Below are positions 1-9,342 of a DNA stretch of 64,000 nt, one piece after another. Numbering within the stretch: the first letter of the stretch is position 1; each line of letters begins with the position of its first letter. This DNA is from Roseateles aquatilis (lineage in GTDB: Bacteria; Pseudomonadota; Gammaproteobacteria; Burkholderiales; Burkholderiaceae_C). The DNA lies in assembly GCF_002205645.1 (NCBI RefSeq), contig NZ_NIOF01000005.1, positions 124,001 through 188,000 of the forward strand, read 5' to 3'. Below the pieces are notes generated by a model. The model saw only the letters and a program-made list of their open reading frames with translations. It had not been told where the DNA came from and did not search any database. The position numbers and the translations under genes were made by a program.

Positions 1-396
1 GGTGCGCTCCTTGGGCGGCGCCATCGCCTGCGGCGTCTGCTGCGGCACATGCGCCAGCACGCGGTTGTTGTCGTCCAGCACGGTCACGCTGACCCACAGG
101 CGGCGCAGCCCCTCGGTCACGGCGACCTGGCGCAGCAGCGCGTTGTCGTCGACCTGCCCCGGCAGTTGCCGGGCCAGCCGATCGACCGCGGCATGCTCGG
201 CGTTGAGCCAATCGGAGATGCGCGCTTCCAGCGTCAGCGAGTCGGCGATCAGCGTCAGCCGCTCCTCCTCCAGGTCCTGCAGATCGCTGTAGCGCAGCCA
301 GCCGCCGACCGACGCGGCGAAGGCCAGCGCCAGCAGCAGCGGCAGCGACCAGCTGGCGCGGCGCAAGGATTGAAGGAGACGGCGAGGCACGGCCAT
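1..396 (-). CDS. sensor histidine kinase, N-terminal part (DctS/DctB-like), truncated by window edge
   Basis: The reading frame is open from the ATG at 396 to the left edge, giving 132 residues and no stop. Residues about 10-30 form one hydrophobic segment after a basic start, followed by an acidic and helical extracytoplasmic stretch (LEEERLTLIADSL, later VTVLDDNNRVLAHVP) typical of the sensor domain of DctS/DctB-type kinases. No kinase core is visible because the gene continues outside. It is divergent from a TRAP dicarboxylate transporter, and such kinases commonly control dctPQM. The role is therefore inferred from context and general architecture. Any other membrane sensor with a dCACHE or PAS-like periplasmic domain remains possible. 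Confidence 0.7.
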   Translation of the reverse strand, partial: MAVPRRLLQSLRRASWSLPLLLALAFAASVGGWLRYSDLQDLEEERLTLIADSLTLEARISDWLNAEHAAVDRLARQLPGQVDDNALLRQVAVTEGLRRLWVSVTVLDDNNRVLAHVPQQTPQAMAPPKERT

Positions 397-458
397 GCCG
401 GCAGTCTAGGCGCTGGGCCGAGCACGCGGCCAGGCGCCGGCATTTCGTTTTTCCCCAA

Positions 459-472
459 TGTGGCAATCCACA
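459..472. promoter_or_regulatory. inverted repeat TGTGG-N4-CCACA in the kinase/dctP divergent region
   Basis: A 5-bp perfect inverted repeat with a CAAT spacer lies about midway between the divergent kinase and dctP genes. Its size and place fit an operator for a LuxR-type response regulator such as DctR, but one short palindrome is weak evidence. Confidence 0.3.
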
Positions 473-560
473 ACTGGTTGCCGGCAGGCCGCGTTTCCAC
501 AATCGCGCCCAGACCTTCCCACCCGTCCCGGGACCGTCAAGAACACATCAGGAGACCGTC

Positions 561-1595
561 ATGTCCGTCCGCCCCTCCGGCCTTGTCCCCCGCCGCCTGC
601 TTCTTTCCGCCGCGCTCGCCGTGGCCGGACTGGGCCTGACCGGCGCCGCCTTCGCGCAGGCGCCGATCGTCATCAAGCTCAGCCACGTCGTCGCCCCCGA
701 CACCCCCAAGGGCAAGGGCGCGCAGCGCTTCAAGGAGCTGGCCGAGGAGCGCAGCAAGGGCCGCCTGAAGGTCGAGGTCTACCCCAACAGCCAGCTCTAC
801 AAGGACAAGGAGGAGCTGGAGGCGCTGCAGCTGGGCTCGGTCCAGATGCTGGCTCCGTCGCTGGCCAAGTTCGGCCCGCTGGGCGTGAAGGAGTTCGAGG
901 TCTTCGACCTGCCCTTCCTGTTCAAGGACGACGCCGCCTTCCGCAACACCACCGGCACGCTGGGGCTGGAGCTGTTCAAGAAGCTGGAGCCCAAGGGCAT
1001 CAAGGGCCTGGCCTTCTGGGACAACGGCTTCCACATCATGAGCGCCAACAAGCCGCTGCACCACGTGGCGGACTTCAAGGGCCTGAAGATGCGCATCCAG
1101 AGCTCCAAGGTGCTGGACGCGCAGATGCGCGCGCTGGGCGCGATCCCGCAGGTGATGGCGTTCTCCGAGCTGTACCAGGCGCTGCAGTCGGGCGTCGTCG
1201 ACGGCACCGAGGGCGTGCCGTCCAACTTCTACACCCAGAAGACCTACGAGGTGCAGAAGCACACGACGGTCAGCAACCACGGCCACCTGGCCTACGCGCT
1301 GATCATCAACAAGAAGTTCTACGACGGTCTGCCGGCCGACCTCAAGGCCGTGGTGGACAGCAGCGTCAAGGACGCCACCGTCTACGCCAACGCCATCGCC
1401 GCGACCGAGAACACGCAGGCCATGGAGAAGATCAAGGCCAGCGGCAAGACCACCGTCTACACGCTGACCCCGGCCGAGGTGAACGAGTGGAAGCTGGCCC
1501 TGATGCCGGTCCACAAGGAGATGGAAAGCCGCGTCGGCAAGGCGACGGTCGAGGCCGCCTACAAGGCCGCCGGCTTCGTCCCGCCGACCAAGTAA
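561..1595 (+). CDS. dctP: TRAP transporter substrate-binding protein, DctP family
   Basis: 344 residues. The N-terminus is a signal peptide (basic MSVRPSGLVPRR, hydrophobic core, likely cut after AFA near residue 32), so the product is periplasmic. The mature part begins with IVIKLSHVVAPDTPKGKG, the standard DctP opening, and has the conserved arginine in the segment LKMRIQSS that clamps the substrate carboxylate. Length matches the family. An AGGAGA ribosome site lies 7 bases before the ATG. It binds a C4-dicarboxylate or similar organic acid and hands it to the DctQ-DctM membrane complex encoded just downstream. The exact substrate cannot be read from sequence. A hairpin with a T-run separates it from dctQ. 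Confidence 0.93.
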   Translation: MSVRPSGLVPRRLLLSAALAVAGLGLTGAAFAQAPIVIKLSHVVAPDTPKGKGAQRFKELAEERSKGRLKVEVYPNSQLYKDKEELEALQLGSVQMLAPSLAKFGPLGVKEFEVFDLPFLFKDDAAFRNTTGTLGLELFKKLEPKGIKGLAFWDNGFHIMSANKPLHHVADFKGLKMRIQSSKVLDAQMRALGAIPQVMAFSELYQALQSGVVDGTEGVPSNFYTQKTYEVQKHTTVSNHGHLAYALIINKKFYDGLPADLKAVVDSSVKDATVYANAIAATENTQAMEKIKASGKTTVYTLTPAEVNEWKLALMPVHKEMESRVGKATVEAAYKAAGFVPPTK

Positions 1596-1656
1596 GCGCC
1601 CCGCGCGCCCCTCCCCCGAGTCCTGATCCGCCGCCGGCCCGCCCGGTGGCGATTCC

Positions 1657-1693
1657 ATGCCGCGCCGTCTTCCGGCGGTGCGGCATTTTCTTT
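1657..1693 (+). terminator. intra-operon hairpin with T-run between dctP and dctQ
   Basis: ATGCCGC at 1657-1663 pairs with GCGGCAT at 1680-1686, with further pairing inside, and TTTTCTTT follows. It is placed to stop part of the transcription after dctP, which would give more binding protein than membrane subunits. Partial termination is inferred. Confidence 0.55.
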
Positions 1694-1710
1694 GTCCGAA
1701 GGAGACCGCC

Positions 1711-2379
1711 ATGTCGCTGAGATGGCTGGATCGATTGGAGGAAGGCCTGATCGGCTTCCTCATGGGCACCGCCACGCTGGTGATCGCGCTGGCGGTGCTG
1801 CACCGCTTCCTGGCCGGCGTGCCGGGGCTGCAGGACTACGTCATCCGCATCGACGTCAGTTGGGCGCAGGAGCTGTGCATCTACATGTTCGTGTGGATGG
1901 CCAAGTTCGGCGCGGCCTACGGCGTGCGCGCCGGCACCCACGTGGGCGTGGACGTGCTGGTGCGCAAGCTGCCGCCCGAGAAGGCGAAGTACCTGGTGAT
2001 CTTCAGCCTGCTCGCGGGCGCGCTGTTCACCGCCACCGTCGGCACACTGGGCGCCACCTTCGTCTGGGAGAACGGCGCGCACTACGCCTTCACCCACGCG
2101 CTGGGCATCGACAACCCCGATCTCTACGAGGGTCCCACCTCGCCGGACCTGGAGATCCCGACCTGGATCGCCTACTCCTGCGTGCCGCTGGGCTCGTACC
2201 TGATGTGCTTCCGTTTCCTGCAGGTGTGCTGGCACTTCATCCGCACCGGCGAGGCGCCGCACGCGGACCACGGCCATGTCGAGGGCATCGAGGACGACGT
2301 CGCCGCCGTGGCCTCGGCCAAGACCGCCGAGGAAGCCGCCAAGACCGCCCGTGACCCGTCCAACGGAGGCCGCGCATGA
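1711..2379 (+). CDS. dctQ: TRAP transporter small membrane subunit DctQ
   Basis: 222 residues with four hydrophobic segments, at about residues 15-40, 55-75, 95-115 and 150-175. The segment around WAQELCIYMFVWMAKFGAAYGVR matches the DctQ core, where an aromatic-rich helix precedes GTHVGVDVLV. The start at 1711 is chosen over an upstream in-frame ATG at 1657 because GAAGGAG lies 8 bases before it, while the earlier ATG sits in the hairpin after dctP. The C-terminal 30 residues are charged and Ala-rich. It overlaps dctM by four bases (ATGA), so the two are translationally coupled, and the product scaffolds DctM in the inner membrane. Confidence 0.9.
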   Translation: MSLRWLDRLEEGLIGFLMGTATLVIALAVLHRFLAGVPGLQDYVIRIDVSWAQELCIYMFVWMAKFGAAYGVRAGTHVGVDVLVRKLPPEKAKYLVIFSLLAGALFTATVGTLGATFVWENGAHYAFTHALGIDNPDLYEGPTSPDLEIPTWIAYSCVPLGSYLMCFRFLQVCWHFIRTGEAPHADHGHVEGIEDDVAAVASAKTAEEAAKTARDPSNGGRA

Positions 2380-3704
2380 ACACGCTGATCATCTTCTCGC
2401 TGCTGGTGGTGCTGATGCTCACCGGCATGCCGATCTCGATCTCGCTGGGCCTGACGGTCCTGACCTACCTCTTCACGATGACGAACGTGCCGATCGAATC
2501 GGTCGCGCTCAAGCTGTTCACCGGCATCGAGAAGTTCGAGATCATGGCCGTGCCGTTCTTCATCCTGGCCGGCAACTTCCTCACGCACGGGGGGGTGGCC
2601 AGACGGATCATCCACTTCGCCACGACCATGATCGGCCATTGGTACGGCGGCCTGGGCCTGGCGGGCGTGCTGGCCTGCGCGATGTTCGCGGCGATCTCGG
2701 GCTCGTCGGTGGCGACGGTGGTCGCGGTCGGCTCGATCATCCTGCCTGCGATGACCAAGCAGGGCTACCCGAAGGAATTCGGCGCCGGGGTGATCACGAC
2801 GTCGGGGGCGCTGGGCATCCTGTTCCCGCCGTCGATCAACCTGGTGATGTTCTCGATCGCGACGGCCGGCATGTCGGCCACCGGGCCGCACGGCGAGGTG
2901 GTGGGCACCGCCTCCGTCGGCCAGCTGTTCATGGCCGGCGTGGTGCCGGGCGTGTGCCTGTCGGTGTTGCTGGGCCTGACGACCTGGCATCGCGCCAAGA
3001 AGCGCAACTACCCGCGCATGGAACGCGCCACCTGGGGCGAGCGCTTCAAGGCCTTCCGCGAAAGCTTCTGGGGCCTGATGCTGATCGTCGTCGTGATCGG
3101 CGGCATCTACAGCGGCAAGTTCACGCCGACCGAGGCCGCCGCGGTGGCCGCCGTGTACGCCTTCGTGATCGCCGTCTTCGTCTACAAGGACATGCGGCTG
3201 CGCGACGTGCCCAAGGTGCTGCTGAAGGCGGCGGCGATGAGCTCGATGCTGCTGTACATCATCACCAACGCGGTGCTGTTCAGCTTCCTGATGGCGTCCG
3301 AGCAGATCCCGCAGACGATGGCCGCGTGGATGACGTCGCAGGGCTTCGGCGTGGTGGTCTTCCTGCTGCTGGTCAACCTGATCCTGCTGGGCGCGGGCAA
3401 CTTCATGGACCCGTCCGCGATCGTGCTGATCATGGCGCCCATCCTGTACCCGGTCGCCGCCAAGCTGGGCGTGGACCCGGTGCACCTGGGCATCCTGATG
3501 GCCGTGAACATGGAGGTGGGCCTGTGCCATCCGCCGGTGGGGCTGAACCTGTACGTCGCCTCGGGGATCACGAAGATGGGGATCACCGAGCTGACCGTGG
3601 CCGTCTGGCCGTGGCTGTTGACGATGCTCGGCTTCCTGTTGGTGGTGACCTACTGGCCGGGCCTGTCGCTGGCCTTGCCCCGGGCGCTGGGACTGGTGGT
3701 CTGA
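2376..3704 (+). CDS. dctM: TRAP transporter large permease DctM
   Basis: 442 residues, almost wholly hydrophobic with about twelve membrane segments. It has the DctM landmarks: the opening LTGMPISISLGLTVLTYL, AVPFFILAGNFLTHGGVARRI, GSSVATVVAVGSIILPAM and LGILFPPSINLVMF in the first half. The second half has FTPTEAAAVAA and HPPVGLNLYVASGITKMG. It is the sodium-coupled transport subunit of the tripartite TRAP system and works with DctQ and the periplasmic DctP encoded upstream. Length is normal for the family. A strong terminator follows 22 bases after the stop and ends the operon. Confidence 0.95.
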   Translation: MNTLIIFSLLVVLMLTGMPISISLGLTVLTYLFTMTNVPIESVALKLFTGIEKFEIMAVPFFILAGNFLTHGGVARRIIHFATTMIGHWYGGLGLAGVLACAMFAAISGSSVATVVAVGSIILPAMTKQGYPKEFGAGVITTSGALGILFPPSINLVMFSIATAGMSATGPHGEVVGTASVGQLFMAGVVPGVCLSVLLGLTTWHRAKKRNYPRMERATWGERFKAFRESFWGLMLIVVVIGGIYSGKFTPTEAAAVAAVYAFVIAVFVYKDMRLRDVPKVLLKAAAMSSMLLYIITNAVLFSFLMASEQIPQTMAAWMTSQGFGVVVFLLLVNLILLGAGNFMDPSAIVLIMAPILYPVAAKLGVDPVHLGILMAVNMEVGLCHPPVGLNLYVASGITKMGITELTVAVWPWLLTMLGFLLVVTYWPGLSLALPRALGLVV

Positions 3705-3726
3705 CGCCGCGCCCGCGCTGACGACG

Positions 3727-3759
3727 AAAGCCCCGAGCGCGCGAGCGCCGGGGCTTTTT
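3727..3759 (+). terminator. rho-independent terminator of the dctPQM operon
   Basis: AAAGCCCCG at 3727-3735 pairs with CGGGGCTTT at 3749-3757, and the 3' arm runs into a five-T tract. Confidence 0.9.
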
Positions 3760-3825
3760 GCCATGTGGGCCGACTTGCGACCGCGGGGCAATAATCACCG
3801 GACCCCTTCCACGGAGACCCATCCG

Positions 3826-4823
3826 ATGCCGAGGATCGCGCCGTCGTCCCTGCTGGCCCTGCTGGTCGCCCCGTTGCTGCTGAGCGCCTGCGGCGACGAC
3901 CCGCCGGACGCCTGGTCCGGCTACGCGGAAGGCGATCCCGTCTACGTGGCGGCGCCGGTCGCCGGCCGGTTGATGGAACTGCGCGTGCAGCGCGGGGACA
4001 CGATCGTGGCGGGGGCGCCGCTGTTCAGCATCGATGTCGAGCTGACCCGCGCCGCCCGGGCCGAGGCCGATGCGCGCCTGGCCGCCGCGCGGGCCGAAGC
4101 CGCCGACAGCACCAAGGGCCACCGCCCCGACGAGATCGCCGTGGCTCGCGCCCAGCTGGCGCAGGCGCGCTCCCAGTCGGCGCTGGCGGACACCGAGCTG
4201 GCGCGGCAGCAGCAGTTGATCGGACAGGGGTTCATCTCCGCGTCGCAGCTCGACGATGCCCGCACCGCCGCCGCGGCGGCGCGGCAGCGGGTCCACGAAC
4301 TCGAAGCGTCGCTGCGCGTGTCGGCGCTGCCGTCGCGCGTCGACGCGCAAGCGGCCGCGCGCGCGAACGCCGAGGCGGCCTCCGCGGCGCTCGACCAGCA
4401 GCGCTGGCTGGAATCGCAGACGCGCCAGACGGCGCCCGCCGCGGGCCTGGTCAACGACACGTTCTATCGCGTCGGCGAGTACGTCAACGCTGGCCAGCCG
4501 GTCGTGTCGCTGCTGCCGCCGTCGCAGCGCAAGGCGCGCTTCTACGTCCCGGAGCCGGCGCTCGGATCGCTGCGCCAGGGTCAGGCCGTGCGGCTGAGCT
4601 GCGACGGCTGCGGCGCGCCGATCGCGGCGCGCATCTCCTATATCTCGCCGCAGCCCGAGTACACGCCGCCGGTCATCTACTCCAACAGCCAGCGCAGCCG
4701 GCTGGTGTTTCTGGTGGAGGCGAGGCCCGACGCGGCCGATGCGTTGCGGCTCCATCCCGGGCAACCGCTGGAGGTGCGGCCCGATGGTGCCGCGCCGGCA
4801 TCGGCCTCCGCCGCGTCGCGCTC

Positions 4824-4827
<4 letters not shown>
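3826..4827 (+). CDS. HlyD-family periplasmic adaptor lipoprotein of an ABC exporter
   Basis: 333 residues. The N-terminus is a lipoprotein signal with lipobox LLSAC, giving Cys near residue 22. Then follow a biotinyl-lipoyl-like half (VAAPVAGRLMELRVQRGDTI), a long Ala/Gln/Arg-rich coiled-coil hairpin (about 70-180), the returning lipoyl half with VGEYVNAGQPVVSLLPP, and a beta-barrel part. This is the layout of YbhG/YhiI-type membrane fusion proteins that link an ABC pump to an outer-membrane channel. The start at 3826 is preferred over an upstream in-frame ATG at 3763 because it opens a proper signal peptide and has a GGAG site. It overlaps the ATPase gene by four bases. Confidence 0.88.
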
Positions 4828-5947
<1,120 letters not shown>

Positions 5948-5951
<4 letters not shown>

Positions 5952-7135
5952 CCGGTCGCCGCTTCAGCCTGGCTCGTGTGCTGGCGATCTTCATCAAGGA
6001 GGTGCAGCAGATGCTGCGCGACCGGCCGACCTTCGCGATGGCGGTGGGCGTGCCCATCCTGCAGTTGCTGCTCTTCGGCTACGCCATCAACACCGACCCG
6101 AAGGGCCTGCCCACCGCCGTCGTGACGCAGGACGGCGGGCCGATGGCGCGCAGCCTGGTCGCCGCGCTGGAGCAGAGCGGTTACTTCCGGATCCAGGCCC
6201 GGCCGGCGTCGGAGCGCGAAGGCGACGCGCTGGTCGAGGACGGCGAGGTGCAGTTCCTGATCGTGATCCCGCCGGACTTCAGTCGCCGCGTCGTGCGCGG
6301 CGAACAGCCCCCGGTGCTGGTGAGCGTCGACGCGACCGATCCCTCGGCATCGAGCAACGCGCTGGCGGCGCTGGCGCAGCTGGGCGCGCAGGCGCTGCGG
6401 CGCGACCTGGTCGGCCCGCTGATGCCGGCGGGCGCGGGCGGCGCGCTTTCGCCGTCGAATGCCTCCGCGGCATCGGGCGCGAGCGCGGGCATGCCCTTCG
6501 AATGGCGCATCCATCGTCGCTACAACCCCGAGGGCCTGTCCCGCTACAACATCGTGCCGGGCCTGATCGGCACCATCCTGACGATGACGATGGTGATGCT
6601 CACCGGCCTGGCGATGACGCGCGAGCGCGAGCGCGGCACGATGGAGAACCTGCTGGCCACGCCGGTGCGGCCGCTGGAGGTGATGGTGGGCAAGATCCTG
6701 CCTTACATCGTGCTCGGTTACGTGCAGCTGGGCGTGATCCTGCTGGCCGCCGCGCTGCTGTTCCAGATCCCGATGGCGGGCAGCTTCACGCTGCTGCTGG
6801 CGATGATCGGCGTGTTCATGCTGGCCAACCTGGCCGTCGGCTTCACCTTCTCCACGCTGGCGAAGAACCAGTTGCAGGCGCTGCAGGCGACGTTCTTCTT
6901 CTTCCTGCCGTCGATGCTGCTGTCCGGTTTCATGTTCCCGTTCCGCGGCATGCCGCGCTGGGCGCAGATGATCGGCGAGGCGTTGCCGCTGACGCATTTC
7001 CTGCGCATCGTGCGGGGCATCATGCTCAAGGGCAACGGCCTCCAGCAACTGGTGCCGGAGCTGTGGCCGATGCTGCTGTTCCTGCTGATCGCCGGAACCA
7101 TCGCGCTGATGCGGTATCGGCAGACGCTGGACTGA
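5948..7135 (+). CDS. ABC-2 type exporter permease (YbhS/YbhR-like)
   Basis: 395 residues. There is one N-terminal membrane helix (FAMAVGVPILQLLLFGYAI), then a large periplasmic domain of about 150 residues. A C-terminal block of five or six helices contains YNIVPGLIGTILTMTMVML, the family signature MTRERERGTMENLLATPVRP, and LPSMLLSGFMFPFRGMP. That is the ABC-2 permease architecture used for efflux and for some lipid exporters. The ATG at 5948 overlaps the ATPase stop. Only one permease is present, so it probably acts as a homodimer. No outer-membrane factor is adjacent, so the adaptor would have to recruit a TolC-type channel encoded elsewhere. Confidence 0.9.
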
Positions 7136-7175
7136 GGCGCGCCCGGCCGGGGGCGCGGGAAAGTCCGGACCCGAT

Positions 7176-7214
7176 CTTCAGCCGACCTTCAGCGCCGCTT
7201 CAGCGGTCCTTCAG
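7176..7214 (+). promoter_or_regulatory. four CTTCAG direct repeats at exact 11-base spacing
   Basis: CTTCAG occurs at 7176, 7187, 7198 and 7209, each separated by five bases. Direct hexamers with N5 spacing are the binding layout of OmpR/PhoB-family response regulators, such as the PmrA box. The array ends 47 bases before the start of the secreted-protein gene at 7262, so it probably controls that gene. Confidence 0.6.
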
Positions 7215-7261
7215 TACCCGCGCGCATCTTGATTCGCAGTGCGCAGGAGTGGGAGGACCGC

Positions 7262-7915
7262 ATGGAACATCATCGCCAGGACCGGCCCGCGCGGCCTCGT
7301 CGCCGCGCGGATCCTCGGTGGCCCCACGGCGGCGCGGCACTGCTGATGAGCCTGAGCCTGTCCTGCGCCACGGCGCAGTCGTCCTTGCCCGGCAGCGACG
7401 CGCCGGTGCGCGACGTGGCGGTCGCGGCACTCGGCTCGCAGGCGCCAGGCGCGATGCCGGCCAGCGTCGCTCCTGCGGCGGCCGCGCCCGCCGCGCCGCT
7501 CGATGCCGCCGGGAGCGCCGGCATCGGCACGATCGCCGGCCTGGGCGCGAACGAGCCCGCGTCGACACGCTCACCGCTGGCCTTGAAGGCCTCCGTCGCC
7601 GCGTTGCGGGCCCGGCTCCAGCCCTGGCGCGCGAGCGGCTCGACCGGTGCGTCGGAGGGTACCGCGCTGCGCACCGGCCCCAACATCCAGGTGATCGAGT
7701 TGCCGCGCGAGGGCGCGCCCATCGGCCCGCCACGCCGCGCGCATCATGCAGTCAGCGTCGGCATGGACGGGCCCAAGCAGATGCTGCGCGGCCTGGGTCT
7801 GGACGCCACCGACTGCGCGGCGCGCTTCCGCATGCCGTCGAAGCTCAATCGCAAGAGCGACGGCTCGACGTCGATCGACATCAGCGCCCAGTTGGGCATG
7901 GCGTGCAAGTTCTGA
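7262..7915 (+). CDS. secreted protein of unknown function
   Basis: 217 residues. I do not recognise the family. A basic N-terminus (many Arg, residues 1-24) is followed by a short hydrophobic stretch ending in SLSCATAQ, which fits a secretory signal. Next is a long Ala/Pro/Gly-rich low-complexity region, and then a C-terminal part of about 60 residues with two Cys and the segment MPSKLNRKSDGSTSIDIS that looks folded. The ATG at 7262 has GGGAGGA six bases upstream, better than the in-frame ATG at 7229. The upstream repeat array suggests two-component control. It could be an envelope stress or stress-response protein, but nothing in the sequence proves this. Confidence 0.65.
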   Translation: MEHHRQDRPARPRRRADPRWPHGGAALLMSLSLSCATAQSSLPGSDAPVRDVAVAALGSQAPGAMPASVAPAAAAPAAPLDAAGSAGIGTIAGLGANEPASTRSPLALKASVAALRARLQPWRASGSTGASEGTALRTGPNIQVIELPREGAPIGPPRRAHHAVSVGMDGPKQMLRGLGLDATDCAARFRMPSKLNRKSDGSTSIDISAQLGMACKF

Positions 7916-7983
7916 GTTCGAGGACGGCGACGGCACCGGCAACACCCCTGGCCTCCGCCGTTGCCGTCGTCATGCCGATCGTG

Positions 7984-8006
7984 GCGAGCGCCGCGTCGGC
8001 GCTCGC
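7984..8006. terminator. perfect hairpin between convergent genes
   Basis: GCGAGCGCCG (7984-7993) and CGGCGCTCGC (7997-8006) form a 10-bp perfect stem with a three-base loop between the secreted-protein gene and the end of fdhD. There is no T-run, so it may be a bidirectional or rho-assisted stop. An imperfect longer inverted repeat of GACGGCGACGGC type lies just before it. Confidence 0.45.
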
Positions 8007-8009
8007 GCC

Positions 8010-8876
8010 TCACGCGTAACGCGTCGCCCGCCCCTCGCGGACGAAGCCCGCGAGCGCCAGCCCGCACGCGGTCGCCGTGCGGATGGCCAGATGCGTCGGC
8101 GCCGACACGGCCGCCAGCAAGGGCATGCCGGCGAGCGCCGCCTTCTGGACCATCTCGAAGCTCGCCCGGCTGGTCACCGCCGCGAAACCCTGCGACGTGT
8201 CGATGCCGGCCTTGGCCAGCGCGCCGATCAGCTTGTCCAGCGCGTTGTGCCGGCCGACGTCCTCCCGGACCATGATCACCTCGCCGTCGGGCCGGCACCA
8301 GGCCGCGGCATGAATGCCGCCGGTGCGTTGCTGCAAGGGCTGCGCGGCGGCCAGCTCGCGCATCGCGCGGGACAGCGCCGGCACCAGCGCCTGCGGCGCG
8401 GAGAGCGCCGCCGGCAGCGGCGGCACCGGCCTCGACGGCGGGCGGAAAACCTGATCCAGATTGTCCGTGCCGCACAAGCCGCAGCCCGTGCGTCCGGCCA
8501 TGCTGCGGCGACGCTCCTTCAGCAGCGCCTCGCAGCGCGCGGTGACGCGCAGCTGCAGCGCGACGCCGTTGGGCCGCGCCCTCACCTCGACGTCCAGCAG
8601 ATCCTCCGCCGAAGCCAGCAGGCCCTCGGTCAACGAAAAGCCCAGCGCGAAGTCCTCCAGGTCCAGCGGCGTCGCCAGCATCACCGCGTGCGACAGGCCG
8701 TTGTACTCGAGGGCGATCGGCACTTCCTCGGCAACCCATTCCTCCTCGGCCGCGCGCGCGGCGCCGAGCCGCTGGGGCCGCACCGCGACGAGCGCGGCGG
8801 GCAGCGGTCCATCGGCCTCGGCGTCGGCATCGTGGACGCCCTGGGCGCCGGAGCGCGGCAATTCACACGCCGTCAT
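8010..8876 (-). CDS. fdhD: formate dehydrogenase sulfurtransferase FdhD
   Basis: 288 residues. The family hallmark CGLCG is at residues 132-136, giving the Cys132/Cys135 pair that carries persulfide from a cysteine desulfurase to the molybdenum cofactor. Other FdhD blocks are TPLDLEDFALGFSLTEGLL, REDVGRHNALDKLIG and SRASFEMVQKAALAG with SAPTHLAI near the C-terminus. The product is cytoplasmic and is needed to activate bis-MGD enzymes of the formate dehydrogenase type, which fits the oxidoreductase gene upstream in the same direction. Its ATG overlaps the stop of the small HTH gene by four bases, showing translational coupling. Confidence 0.95.
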   Translation of the reverse strand: MTACELPRSGAQGVHDADAEADGPLPAALVAVRPQRLGAARAAEEEWVAEEVPIALEYNGLSHAVMLATPLDLEDFALGFSLTEGLLASAEDLLDVEVRARPNGVALQLRVTARCEALLKERRRSMAGRTGCGLCGTDNLDQVFRPPSRPVPPLPAALSAPQALVPALSRAMRELAAAQPLQQRTGGIHAAAWCRPDGEVIMVREDVGRHNALDKLIGALAKAGIDTSQGFAAVTSRASFEMVQKAALAGMPLLAAVSAPTHLAIRTATACGLALAGFVREGRATRYA

Positions 8877-9307
8877 TCGGAATCCTCCGGATCGCCGCGA
8901 CCGGCCGGCGTGATGTGGGCGATCCAGCGACCGTCCTCGTCGACATGCAGCCGCGCCCAGCCGGGTCCGGCTTCCGCGCCAACGCGCGCATCGCTCATCA
9001 GCGTGTAGAGCCTCAACAGCACGCTGACGCGCAACCCCGTGCGCTTGGCCAGCCGCGGCAGCGAGACGCCGTTGCCGGCGTCCAGCTCCGCGAGCGTTTC
9101 CAGGGCCAGCCGTGCCTGCGCCGCCGCCTGATCGTCCAGTGGCGCGTCGTCCTGGGCCGTGCCGTCGTGGACCGCTTCGCCATGCCCCCCGTCACCCCGC
9201 GCCGCCTCGTCAGGCGCCACGCGGCGCGGCCCCGCGGCGTCCGGACGCATCTCGTCCGACGGAGCCTCGCCCGGATGGGCGGCGACGGGGTCGCGGGCGC
9301 TGTCCAT
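8873..9307 (-). CDS. small HTH-like protein between the oxidoreductase and fdhD
   Basis: 144 residues. The first about 65 residues are acidic and Ala/Asp-rich, probably disordered. Residues about 75-115 hold a helix-turn-helix-like block (SLPRLAKRTGLRVSVLLRLYTLM), followed by a short end with RWIAHITPAGR. It could be a DNA-binding regulator of the formate module or a structural helper, since a winged-helix fold is also used for protein contacts. It sits 35 bases after the oxidoreductase gene and overlaps fdhD by four bases, so it belongs to that operon. The ATG at 9307 has an AGGAG site upstream. Confidence 0.7.
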   Translation of the reverse strand: MDSARDPVAAHPGEAPSDEMRPDAAGPRRVAPDEAARGDGGHGEAVHDGTAQDDAPLDDQAAAQARLALETLAELDAGNGVSLPRLAKRTGLRVSVLLRLYTLMSDARVGAEAGPGWARLHVDEDGRWIAHITPAGRGDPEDSE

Positions 9308-9342
9308 GGGGGCTCCTGACCGCGAGCTCGTGTCGGGTCCGA

